Positions 57,031 through 64,000 of a DNA stretch of 64,000 bases are shown piece after piece (position 1 is the first letter of the stretch; each line of letters begins with the position of its first letter). Source of the DNA: Streptomyces vinaceus (GTDB lineage Bacteria > Actinomycetota > Actinomycetes > Streptomycetales > Streptomycetaceae); NCBI RefSeq assembly GCF_008704935.1, contig NZ_CP023692.1, positions 5,361,001 to 5,425,000 on the forward strand. The letters are read 5' to 3'. Made by a program: the position numbers and the translations under genes. Under the pieces are notes generated by a model. That model was given only the letters and a program-made list of their open reading frames with translations. It had not been told where the DNA came from and ran no database searches.

Positions 57031-58623
57031 GTGGATCAGCTTGCTCTGCTTTTCGTACTGCTGCTCGGGGCCGTGGTCAGCGTGCCGCTCGGGGACCGGC
57101 TCGGGCTGCCCGCGCCCGTACTGATGACCATCGGCGGGGTGGCGCTCGCGCTGGTGCCGGTCGTGCCGAACGTCGACGTCCCACCCGAGTACATCCTGCC
57201 GCTCGTCCTGCCCCCGCTGCTCTACGCCTCGGCGCAGCGCACTTCCTGGCGGCAGTTCGCCGCCAACGTCCGGCCCATCCTCCTGCTCGCCGTGGCCCTC
57301 GTGTTCGTCACGACCGCCGCGGTCGCCGCCGTCGCCAACGCCGTCGTCCCGGGCCTGCCGATCGCCGCCGCGGTCGCGCTCGGCGCGCTCGTGGCCCCGC
57401 CCGACCCCGTCGCGGCGACGGCCGTCGCCGGAGCGCTCGGGCTGCCGCGCCGCATGGTGTCGATCCTGGAGGGCGAGGGCCTGTTCAACGACGTCACCGC
57501 GATCGTGCTCTACCACGTGGCCATCGCCGCCACCGTCAGCGGCACCTTCTCCTGGCCGGACGCGCTGGGGGAGTTCGTGCTCTCCGCCGTGGTCGCCGTC
57601 GCCGTCGGGCTCGGGCTGGGCTGGGTCACCAACGCGCTCATGGGCCGGCTCGGCGACGCCACGCTCCAGATCGGGCTGACGCTGCTCGTGCCGTTCGTCG
57701 CGTACGTGCTGGCCGAGGAGCTCCGGGGCTCCGGGGTGCTGGCGGTGCTGACCACGGCCCTGTTCCTCGCCGAGTACGCCTCCGACGCGGACGACGTGCT
57801 CGGTCGGCTCGCCGGGCACACCTTCTGGGAGGTCGTGGACATGCTGGTCACGGGCGTGGCGTTCGGTCTGATCGGGCTGGAACTGCACAACGTGTTCGGC
57901 GTCGCGGCGGGCCGCGCCGGGGAGATGGCGGGGTGGGCGGCCGCCGTGATCGCGGTCGTGGTCGGCGTACGGCTGCTGTGGCTGCTGCCGGCCGGCTGGC
58001 TGGCCAAACGGCTGCACACGCGGCGCGACTACGACGAGGAGATCCCGCTGAGCTGGCGGGAGAGCGTGGTCATGTGGTGGGCCGGGATGCGCGGAGTGGC
58101 CTCGGTGGCGCTGGCGCTGGCCATCCCGCTGAAGGTGGACGGCGGGGCGCCGTTCCCGGCGCGGGACGAGATCATCTTCATCGCCTTCGCCGTCATCATG
58201 GTGACGCTGCTCTGCCAGGGGCTGACGCTGCCCCGCCTGGTGCGGCTGCTGGGCGTGGAGGCCGACGAGGACGCCGAGCGGGAGACGGAGCGCAAGCTCG
58301 CGGTCCGCGCGGCGAAGGCCGCGAAGCGCAGGCTGAAGGAGATCGAGGAGGTGGAGGACCTGCCGGAGGACCTGGTGGAGATGCTGTACCGGCGGGCGTA
58401 CGACGTGGGGGCCAGGATCAGCCCCGACATGGTGGACGAGGAGCGGCGGGAGGCGTACGCGAAGCGGGTCGAGCGGATCCGCGACGTCCAGCGGATCCAG
58501 CGGGAGATGATGTCGGCCGCGCGGCACGAGGTACTGGCCGCGCGCAGCGAGCCGGGCGCGGACCCGGAGATCGTGGACCGGGTCCTGCGCCACCTGGACG
58601 TCCGCAGCCTCCGCAGCAGCTAG
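57031..58623 (+). CDS. Na+/H+ antiporter (CPA1, NhaP-like)
   Basis: A 530-residue transporter with about twelve membrane helices and a 110-residue cytoplasmic C-terminal helical domain. The ion-binding motif APPDPVAATAVA and the GEGLFNDVTAIVLY segment mark the CPA1 NhaP/SLC9-like family. It exchanges sodium (or potassium) for protons. The GTG follows a GGGTGGGGGA stretch. No partner gene is evident; the 167-bp upstream region shows nothing specific. Confidence 0.9.
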   Translation: MDQLALLFVLLLGAVVSVPLGDRLGLPAPVLMTIGGVALALVPVVPNVDVPPEYILPLVLPPLLYASAQRTSWRQFAANVRPILLLAVALVFVTTAAVAAVANAVVPGLPIAAAVALGALVAPPDPVAATAVAGALGLPRRMVSILEGEGLFNDVTAIVLYHVAIAATVSGTFSWPDALGEFVLSAVVAVAVGLGLGWVTNALMGRLGDATLQIGLTLLVPFVAYVLAEELRGSGVLAVLTTALFLAEYASDADDVLGRLAGHTFWEVVDMLVTGVAFGLIGLELHNVFGVAAGRAGEMAGWAAAVIAVVVGVRLLWLLPAGWLAKRLHTRRDYDEEIPLSWRESVVMWWAGMRGVASVALALAIPLKVDGGAPFPARDEIIFIAFAVIMVTLLCQGLTLPRLVRLLGVEADEDAERETERKLAVRAAKAAKRRLKEIEEVEDLPEDLVEMLYRRAYDVGARISPDMVDEERREAYAKRVERIRDVQRIQREMMSAARHEVLAARSEPGADPEIVDRVLRHLDVRSLRSS

Positions 58624-58651
58624 AGCGGTCGGTCGAGGTCCGGCCCTGGCG

Positions 58652-59692
58652 TCAGACCTGGTAGCGCGACGGGGCGAAGAGGTCCAGGTTCTCCGCGATC
58701 CACGCGGAGGTGCGGATCAGGCCCTCCGCGAGGGAGACCTGCGGCTTCCAGCCCGCCCACTGCCTGGCGCGGGAGTTGTCCGACAGGAGGCGCTGGACCT
58801 CACTGCCCGCCGGGCGCAGGCGGGACGCGTCCACCACCACCTCCGCGTCCCGGCCCGACGCGGCGATCAGCGCCTGCGCCAGATCGCCGATCGAGATCTC
58901 CTCACCCGTACCGAGGTTGACCACCCCGCCCAGCGCCCGGTCGCATTCGGCGACCGCGAGGAAGCCCTCCGCCGTGTCCGTCACGTACGTGAAGTCCCGG
59001 GTCGGGGAGAGCGAGCCCAGCCGGACCTCCCGCGCGCCCGCGTGCAGCTGCGCCAGGATCGTCGGGATCACGGCACGCGCCGACTGGCGGGGCCCGTACG
59101 TGTTGAACGGCCGCACCACCGTCACCGGCAGCGCGAACGCGTGGTGGAACGACAGCGCCATCATGTCGGCGCCGATCTTCGACGCCGAGTACGGGGACTG
59201 CGGCTGGAGCGGGTGCGATTCCGAGATCGGCGCGGTCAGCGCGGTGCCGTACACCTCGCTGGTGGACGTGTGCACCAGGCGGCGCACCCCGTGCCGGCGG
59301 CAGGCCTCCGCCATGTTCTGCGTACCGGTCACGTTCGTCTGGACGTAGGCGCCCGGCGAGGCGTAGCTGTACGGGATCCCGATCAGCGCGGCCAGGTGGA
59401 ACACGGTGTCGCAGCCCTCGACCGCGTCGCTGACCCGGCCCGCGTCGCGGACGTCGCCGGCCCACATCTCCACCGGCCCGCCGGGGTCGGCCAGGTAGCG
59501 GGCCAGGTGGCCCTTCTCGGCGTACGGCTTGTAGTGGACGAAGGCGCGCACCCGGGCGCCCCGCGCCACCAGCAGGTCCACCAGGGTGGATCCGATGAAC
59601 CCCTCGGCTCCGGTGACGAGGACGGTGCGGCCGGTCCAGGGGTTCACGGTGTTCGTGTCCGTGTTCGTGTCCGTGTTCGTGTCGGTGTTCAT
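58652..59692 (-). CDS. NAD-dependent sugar-nucleotide epimerase/4,6-dehydratase
   Basis: A 346-residue extended SDR enzyme: Rossmann motif GAEGFIGS, HLAALIGIPYSYASPGAY, TSTSEVYG, the catalytic YSASK and RPFNTYGPRQSARAVIPTI. The overall pattern is closest to LegB-type UDP-GlcNAc 4,6-dehydratases and GDP-mannose dehydratases; the exact substrate is uncertain. The N-terminus is a TDTN repeat encoded by a 12-bp tandem array; a GTG at 59647 after the array is an alternative start. It overlaps the MurG-like gene by 4 nt, so the two probably act in one pathway. Confidence 0.87.
   Translation of the reverse strand: MNTDTNTDTNTDTNTVNPWTGRTVLVTGAEGFIGSTLVDLLVARGARVRAFVHYKPYAEKGHLARYLADPGGPVEMWAGDVRDAGRVSDAVEGCDTVFHLAALIGIPYSYASPGAYVQTNVTGTQNMAEACRRHGVRRLVHTSTSEVYGTALTAPISESHPLQPQSPYSASKIGADMMALSFHHAFALPVTVVRPFNTYGPRQSARAVIPTILAQLHAGAREVRLGSLSPTRDFTYVTDTAEGFLAVAECDRALGGVVNLGTGEEISIGDLAQALIAASGRDAEVVVDASRLRPAGSEVQRLLSDNSRARQWAGWKPQVSLAEGLIRTSAWIAENLDLFAPSRYQV
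59650..59689 (-). repeat. 12-bp tandem array at the SDR N-terminus
   Basis: Three to four units of AACACGGACACG type encode NTDT. Unit loss or gain would keep the frame but change N-terminal length. Confidence 0.8.
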
Positions 59693-60873
59693 GCGCGCTC
59701 CAAGGCGGGAAGGGGGAGGCCGGCCACGCGGAGGACCTCCGCGGCCAGCAGTTCGGCGGCCCGGGCGTGCGGGCCGGGGTCGGCGGCGCCGGCCATGGCG
59801 GCCAGCCGGGCCGGGTCGGCCAGCAGCGGGCCGAGCAGCACCGCCAGTTGGTCGGCGGTGGTCGCGGCGTCGGGCAGCAGCAGCCCCGCCCCCGCGTCGA
59901 CGAGGACCCGGGCGTTGTGGGTCTGGTGGTCGCCGGGGGCGTGCGGGTAGGGGACGAGCACGGCCGGGACCCCGGTCGCGGCCAGCTCGGCCACCGCCGC
60001 GGAGCCGGCCCGGCACACCACCAGGTCGGCGGCCGCGTACACGAGGTCCATCCGGTCCAGGTACGGCACGGCCCGGGCGATCCGCTGCCCGCCGCAGGCG
60101 GCGAGATCGGCGGCGGTGTCCGCCAGCGCCTTCGGGCCCGTCTTGATCAGCAGCTGTACGTCGTCGCGCCCCTGCCAGAGCCCGGCCAGCCCGACCGCGG
60201 CCCCGGTCAGGCGGACCGCGCCCAGGCTGCCGCCGTTGAAGACGACCAGACGGCGGCCGTCGGGGACGTGCAGGGCCCGCCGGGCACCGGCGCGCAGGGC
60301 CGCCCGCTCGGGACGGGACAGGCAGGCCAGCCGGGCCAGCGCCGCCGATATCGGCATGCCGGTGGTCAGCGCCCGCGCCCCGCCCGCCAGATGGGACCGG
60401 CTGCGGTCGAAGGCCACCGCGATGTGCGGGGTGAGCCGGGCCGCGAACTGGTTGGCGCGGCCCGGCACCGCGTTGGACTCGTGGATGAGCGCGGGCAGCC
60501 CGGCCATCCGGGCGCCCAGCACGGCCGGCGCGCTCGGGTAGCCGCCCATGCCGACGACGGCGTGCGCGCCCTGGGCCCGGATCACCGAGCGGGCCTGCCC
60601 GGCCGAGCGCAGGAGCGCGGCGGGGAGCAGATAGCGCTTCGCGCCGAGCGAGGGGTCGAACGGGATCATGTCGACGGTGTGCAGGCGGTACCCGGCGCCC
60701 GGGATCAGCTCGGTCTCCAGGCCCCGCTCGGTCCCGACGAACGAGACGACGGCATCCGGGACGGCCGCGCGCAGTGCCTCGGCGAGGGCGAGCCCCGGGT
60801 AGATGTGGCCGCCGGTGCCGCCCGCGCCGATCACCACGGACAGGGGCCGGAGAGAGGTGCGTCGTGTGGTCAT
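59689..60873 (-). CDS. Second MurG-like GT28 glycosyltransferase
   Basis: A 394-residue MurG paralogue. The glycine loop is classical (IGAGGTGGHIYPGLALAEAL), with GMGGYPSAP, IHESNAVPGRANQFAA, GGSLGAVRL (Leu for the usual Gln), CRAGSAAVAELAATG and YPHAPGDHQTHNARVL. It is distinct from the dcw MurG in every motif, so it was probably acquired or has long diverged. It is co-translated with a sugar-nucleotide SDR and divergent from a two-component system. It may modify lipid I/II or build another undecaprenyl-linked glycan; this is inference. GGGAGG lies 8 nt before the ATG. Confidence 0.88.
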   Translation of the reverse strand: MTTRRTSLRPLSVVIGAGGTGGHIYPGLALAEALRAAVPDAVVSFVGTERGLETELIPGAGYRLHTVDMIPFDPSLGAKRYLLPAALLRSAGQARSVIRAQGAHAVVGMGGYPSAPAVLGARMAGLPALIHESNAVPGRANQFAARLTPHIAVAFDRSRSHLAGGARALTTGMPISAALARLACLSRPERAALRAGARRALHVPDGRRLVVFNGGSLGAVRLTGAAVGLAGLWQGRDDVQLLIKTGPKALADTAADLAACGGQRIARAVPYLDRMDLVYAAADLVVCRAGSAAVAELAATGVPAVLVPYPHAPGDHQTHNARVLVDAGAGLLLPDAATTADQLAVLLGPLLADPARLAAMAGAADPGPHARAAELLAAEVLRVAGLPLPALERA

Positions 60874-60898
60874 GGGCGCAGCCTCCCGGTGCGCCCTA

Positions 60899-60926
60899 AG
60901 AACGTTCTAAGAGGTTCTCTCAGAAC
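60899..60926. promoter_or_regulatory. Operator-like half-sites between murG-like and two-component genes
   Basis: The palindrome AGAACGTTCT (60899-60908) is followed by GTTCT-CTC-AGAAC (60914-60926). Viewed as direct repeats, GTTCT occurs at 60904 and 60914, 10 bp apart, the spacing used by OmpR/PhoB-type regulators. It overlaps the -35 region of the response regulator gene. Confidence 0.6.
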
Positions 60927-60933
60927 TGTTTGG

Positions 60934-60939
60934 CAGGCT
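60934..60939 (+). promoter_or_regulatory. -10-like hexamer of response regulator gene
   Basis: CAGGCT, 7 nt before the ATG at 60947. Confidence 0.45.
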
Positions 60940-60946
60940 TTGCCCC

Positions 60947-61648
60947 ATGAACAGTGGCACGGGTGGCGCGCAGCGGATCCTGGTCGTGGACGACGAGCCC
61001 GAGGTGCGGGCCGCCGTCCAGGACGGGCTGGCCGTCGAGGGGTACGAGGTACGGGGGGCCGGCGACGGGCTGGCCGCGCTGTCGGAGGTGGCCGGCTGGC
61101 AGCCAGACGCGGTGGTGCTCGACGTGATGATGCCCGTACTGGACGGGCTCGGGGTCTGCCGGCAGCTGCGCGCGCTGGGCGACCGCACGCCCGTACTCGT
61201 GCTGACCGCGCTGGACTCGGTGAGCGAGCGGGTCGACGGCCTGGAGGCGGGCGCCGACGACTACCTGGTCAAGCCGTTCGCGCTGGACGAGCTGGTGGCC
61301 CGGGTCCGCGCCCTGCTGCGGCGGGCCGCGCCCGATCCGGCCGGTGCGGGCCCGCTGGGCTTCGCGGACCTCGTACTCGATCCCGGGACGCGGACCGGAA
61401 GGCGGGGCGGGAGGCCCCTGGAGTTCAGCCGGACCGAGGCGGCGCTGCTGGAGCTGCTGCTGCGCCACCCCGGGCAGGTGCTGCCGCGGGAGCTGATCCT
61501 GGAGCTGGTGTGGGGGCGGGACTTCGGACCGGACTCCAATTCCCTCGCGGTGTACGTGGGCTACCTGCGGCGGAAGCTGGAGGCCGGGGGCGAGCCGCGG
61601 CTGGTGCACACCGTCCACGGGGTCGGGTACCGGCTGGGACCGGCGTGA
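60947..61648 (+). CDS. OmpR-family response regulator
   Basis: A 233-residue regulator. The receiver domain has the acidic pair DDE (15-17), phospho-acceptor Asp59 in VVLDVMMP and Lys109. The C-terminal winged helix is of the OmpR type (EFSRTEAALLELLLRHPGQVLPRELILELVWG, VYVGYLRRKLE, HTVHGVGYRL). It resembles MprA-type regulators. The message is probably leaderless. It is coupled to the kinase by a GTGA overlap and probably controls the divergent murG-like/SDR unit. Confidence 0.93.
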   Translation: MNSGTGGAQRILVVDDEPEVRAAVQDGLAVEGYEVRGAGDGLAALSEVAGWQPDAVVLDVMMPVLDGLGVCRQLRALGDRTPVLVLTALDSVSERVDGLEAGADDYLVKPFALDELVARVRALLRRAAPDPAGAGPLGFADLVLDPGTRTGRRGGRPLEFSRTEAALLELLLRHPGQVLPRELILELVWGRDFGPDSNSLAVYVGYLRRKLEAGGEPRLVHTVHGVGYRLGPA

Positions 61649-63048
61649 GCGGCGGCGGGCGCGGCCGGCGCCGGCTCGGGGCGCCCTGGCGCAGACGCCG
61701 GCCGCTGCGGACCCGGCTGGCGCTGGCGGTCACCGCGGCGGTGGCGCTGGTCGCGGTCGGGGTGTGCACCGCCGCGTTCTTCGTCGTACGCGGCGCCCTG
61801 TACGAGCAGCTGAACCTGAGTCTGACCCAGTCCGCGCGGCTCGCGGCGCAGCGCAATCCCGACTCCGGGCCGGACACCCTGGCGGGGGAGTGCCGGTTCC
61901 TGGCGGCGCCCGCCTGCGCGGAGGTGGTGCCGGCTGATCCGGCGAAGGACCCGGCCGCGCCGTACCTGCTGCCGGTGGACGCCACGACGCGGGCGGTGGC
62001 GGCGGGGCGGCACGCGCCGTTCTACACGGACATCGTGCACGCCGGGCACCCGACGCGGATGCTCACCACCGACTACGCGAAGGGGCGGGCGCTCCAGGTG
62101 GCGCTGCGGGCCGACACCGTCGAGGACGGGATCGAGGAGGCGGCGTGGTGGCTGGCGCTGATCGGCGCGGGGGGCGTGGTGGTGGCGGCCGGGCTCGGGT
62201 ACTGGGTGTCGCGGACCGGCCTGGCCCCGGTGACCCGGCTGACGGCCACCGCCGAGCGGATCGCGGCGACGCGCGATCCCCGGCACCGGATCGAACTGCC
62301 GCCGCCGGGGCCCCCGGGCTCGCCGGCCCGGGAGGACGAGATCACACGGCTGGCCGGGAGCTTCAACACCATGCTGGGCGAGCTGGAGCAGTCGGTGACG
62401 GCGCAGCGGCGGCTGGTGGCGGACGCCTCGCACGAGCTGCGGACCCCGCTGACGGCGCTGCGGACGAACGCGGAGCTGCTGGCGCGGGGGGAGCGGCTGA
62501 CGCCGGAGCAGCGCGAGCGGGCCTCGCTGGCACTGGGGCGGCAGCTGCGCGAGGTGACGGGGCTGGTGAACGACCTGATCGAGCTGGCCCGGGACGAGGA
62601 GCCGCAGCCGCTGGTGGAACAGGTGCGGCTGGCCCCGCTGGTGGAGCACTGCGCGGAGGCGGCCCGGGCGCACCGGCCGGCGGTCCCCGTGCACGTCCGG
62701 GTGGCCGAGGTGGTGGTGCCGGGGGTGCCGGCGAGGCTGACGCGACTCGTGTCGAACCTGCTCGACAACGCGGCGAAGTTCAGCCCGGCGGGCGCTCCGG
62801 TGGAGGTGGAGCTGGTGGCGAGGGCCGGGGGCGGCGCCGAGCTGACGGTACGGGACCACGGCCCGGGCATCGCGGCCGAGGACCTGCCGTACGTCTTCGA
62901 CCGCTTCTACCGGGCGGGGGCGGCGCGGGCCCTGCCGGGCTCGGGGCTGGGCCTGGCGATGGCACGGCAGATCGCCCGGGCGCACGCGGCGGAGCTGGTG
63001 GCGGAGGCCGCCCCGGGCGGGGGCGCCCTGTTCCGGCTGACGTTCTGA
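61645..63048 (+). CDS. Sensor histidine kinase
   Basis: A 467-residue kinase. Two membrane helices (about 24-48 and 168-187) enclose an extracytoplasmic sensor domain of about 115 residues with two Cys (83 and 91) that could form a disulfide. HAMP, then HisKA with His263 in DASHELRTPLTALRTNAELL, and HATPase_c with SNLLDNAAKFSP, DHGPGIA and GSGLGLAMA. MprB-like. The signal is unknown; the neighbouring wall-related enzymes suggest an envelope cue. Confidence 0.93.
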   Translation: MSGGGRGRRRLGAPWRRRRPLRTRLALAVTAAVALVAVGVCTAAFFVVRGALYEQLNLSLTQSARLAAQRNPDSGPDTLAGECRFLAAPACAEVVPADPAKDPAAPYLLPVDATTRAVAAGRHAPFYTDIVHAGHPTRMLTTDYAKGRALQVALRADTVEDGIEEAAWWLALIGAGGVVVAAGLGYWVSRTGLAPVTRLTATAERIAATRDPRHRIELPPPGPPGSPAREDEITRLAGSFNTMLGELEQSVTAQRRLVADASHELRTPLTALRTNAELLARGERLTPEQRERASLALGRQLREVTGLVNDLIELARDEEPQPLVEQVRLAPLVEHCAEAARAHRPAVPVHVRVAEVVVPGVPARLTRLVSNLLDNAAKFSPAGAPVEVELVARAGGGAELTVRDHGPGIAAEDLPYVFDRFYRAGAARALPGSGLGLAMARQIARAHAAELVAEAAPGGGALFRLTF

Positions 63049-63085
63049 ACCGGGCCCGTGGGCCGCGGCCCGCGGCCCGCTGCCG

Positions 63086-64000
63086 TCAGGGCGTGCCCGG
63101 GCGGGGGTCCGCCGCGGAGGTGGCGATGCGCGGGAGGGCGTACGGGTGATGGGCCAGCAGCCAGCTGATCAGGCGTTCGCGGACCTGGCAGCGGACCGTC
63201 CAGATGTCCGTGGCGTCCTTCGCCGTGACCACCGCCCGGACCTGGATCGTGTGCGGGGTCGTGTCCGTGACCGCGAGGGTCCCGGTGCGGCCGTCCCACT
63301 CCGGGACGTCCTCCAAGATCGCCTGGAGCTGCTCCCGCATGAGGTCCAGCGGTGCGCTGTGGTCCAGGTGCCAGAAGACCGTTCCGGTCATCTGCGCGCC
63401 GCCGCGCGACCAGTTCTCGTACGGCTTGCCTGTGAAATACGACACGGGCATGGTGATCCGCCGTTCGTCCCAGGTGCGGACGACCAGGAAGGTGAGGGTG
63501 ATCTCCTCGACCGTCCCCCACTCCTCGTCCACGACCACGGTGTCCCCGATCCGCACCGTGTCGCCGAAGGCGATCTGCAGTCCGGCGAACAGGTTGCCCA
63601 GGGAGGACTGGGCCGCGATGCCCGCCACGATGCCGAGCACGCCCGCCGAGGCCAGCATCGAGGCGCCCACGGCCCGCATCGGCGGGAAGGTGAGGAGCAT
63701 CGCGGCCACCGCGACCACGACGACGACCGCCGTGACCACCCGGTGGATCAGCGTGACCTGGGTGCGCACCCGCCGCACCCGCGCGTCGTCGGGGTGCTGG
63801 GCGGCGTAGCGGGCGTAGGAGGAGTCCACGACCGCCGTGGCGATCCGCACCAGCAGCCACGCCGCCGAGCCGATCAGCACGAGGGTCAGCGCGCGGCCGA
63901 CGGCGAAGACGTAGTCCCGCGGAATCCCCATCCGCCGGTGGGCCCCGTACAGCAGTGTCGTGCACAGGACCAGTTGGAAGGGCAGGCGGCAGTGGCGCAG
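63086..64000 (-). CDS. MscS-family mechanosensitive channel, 5' end outside window
   Basis: A small-conductance mechanosensitive channel. The in-frame reading continues through the window edge (residues LRHCRLPFQLVLCTTLLYGAH precede the first internal Met), so the N-terminus is missing. Visible are membrane helices, the pore helix (LASAGVLGIVAGIAAQSSLGNLFAGLQIAFGD) and the beta domain (VRIGDTVVVDEEWGTVEEITLTFLVVRTWDERRITMPVSYF). Protects against osmotic downshock. It converges on the histidine kinase gene. Confidence 0.9.
   Translation of the reverse strand: MRHCRLPFQLVLCTTLLYGAHRRMGIPRDYVFAVGRALTLVLIGSAAWLLVRIATAVVDSSYARYAAQHPDDARVRRVRTQVTLIHRVVTAVVVVVAVAAMLLTFPPMRAVGASMLASAGVLGIVAGIAAQSSLGNLFAGLQIAFGDTVRIGDTVVVDEEWGTVEEITLTFLVVRTWDERRITMPVSYFTGKPYENWSRGGAQMTGTVFWHLDHSAPLDLMREQLQAILEDVPEWDGRTGTLAVTDTTPHTIQVRAVVTAKDATDIWTVRCQVRERLISWLLAHHPYALPRIATSAADPRPGTP

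Noticed and set aside
59767..61644. Long plus-strand open frame running into the histidine kinase
   Set aside because: The upstream part is antisense to the MurG-like gene and overlaps the response regulator in another frame. The kinase begins at the GTGA overlap at 61645.
1..64000. tRNA, rRNA genes, CRISPR arrays, transposons
   Set aside because: Looked for cloverleaf ends, spaced identical repeats and transposase motifs on both strands; none was found.

Overview
The window is 64 kb of high-GC actinobacterial chromosome, almost certainly from a Streptomyces. The evidence is the third-position GC bias, many GTG starts, many leaderless-type starts, class II DAHP synthase, a PASTA-domain kinase, a mycobacterial/streptomycete-type dcw cluster ending sepF-sepG-divIVA-ileS, and SAV_6107-type and DUF3040 proteins. 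Gene order is that of the conserved core around ftsZ. It also resembles the mycobacterial block holding metF-like, Rv2175c-like, a Ser/Thr kinase and DAHP synthase next to the division genes. I see no prophage, insertion sequence, CRISPR array, tRNA or rRNA gene.

Left part (1-20 kb), metabolism: the 3' end of a phosphofructokinase with residues typical of the pyrophosphate-dependent type; a fused anthranilate synthase (trpEG) behind a tryptophan attenuator with a leaderless leader peptide; divergent DAHP synthase; an iron-box-controlled bfd ferredoxin converging on bacterioferritin; a molybdopterin oxidoreductase; a metal-linked His-rich membrane protein behind a CsoR-like operator; endonuclease IV; a PASTA Ser/Thr kinase; the thiO-thiS-thiG operon under a TPP riboswitch, with thiE nearby on the other strand; an FAD oxidoreductase; an Rv2175c-like DNA-binding protein; metF; and several membrane, DUF and methyltransferase genes.

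Middle (21-31 kb): a degenerate ABC ATPase, a YhgE/Pip membrane protein and a TetR regulator form one unit with a perfect TetR-type operator upstream. Then, on the minus strand, come an overlapping moxR-DUF58-transglutaminase operon and a beta-carbonic anhydrase.

Division and wall cluster (31.5-49.8 kb, plus strand): rsmH (TTG start), ftsL, a small linker ORF, ftsI, murE, murF, mraY, murD, ftsW, murG, ftsQ, ftsZ, ylmD/pgeF, yggS, sepF, sepG, a second small linker ORF, divIVA. Most junctions are 4-nt ATGA/GTGA overlaps. The ftsQ-ftsZ gap is rich in inverted repeats. The cluster ends at a strong UUCG-loop terminator that faces ileS, which has its own T-box leader.

Right part (53.6-64 kb): an H1-like/DksA fusion, lspA, an RluD-like pseudouridine synthase and a GNAT protein, a Na+/H+ antiporter, and then the most distinctive locus: a second MurG-like glycosyltransferase overlapping a sugar-nucleotide epimerase/dehydratase, divergent from an OmpR-type two-component system across a short region with regularly spaced half-sites. 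The window ends inside an MscS-type channel gene.
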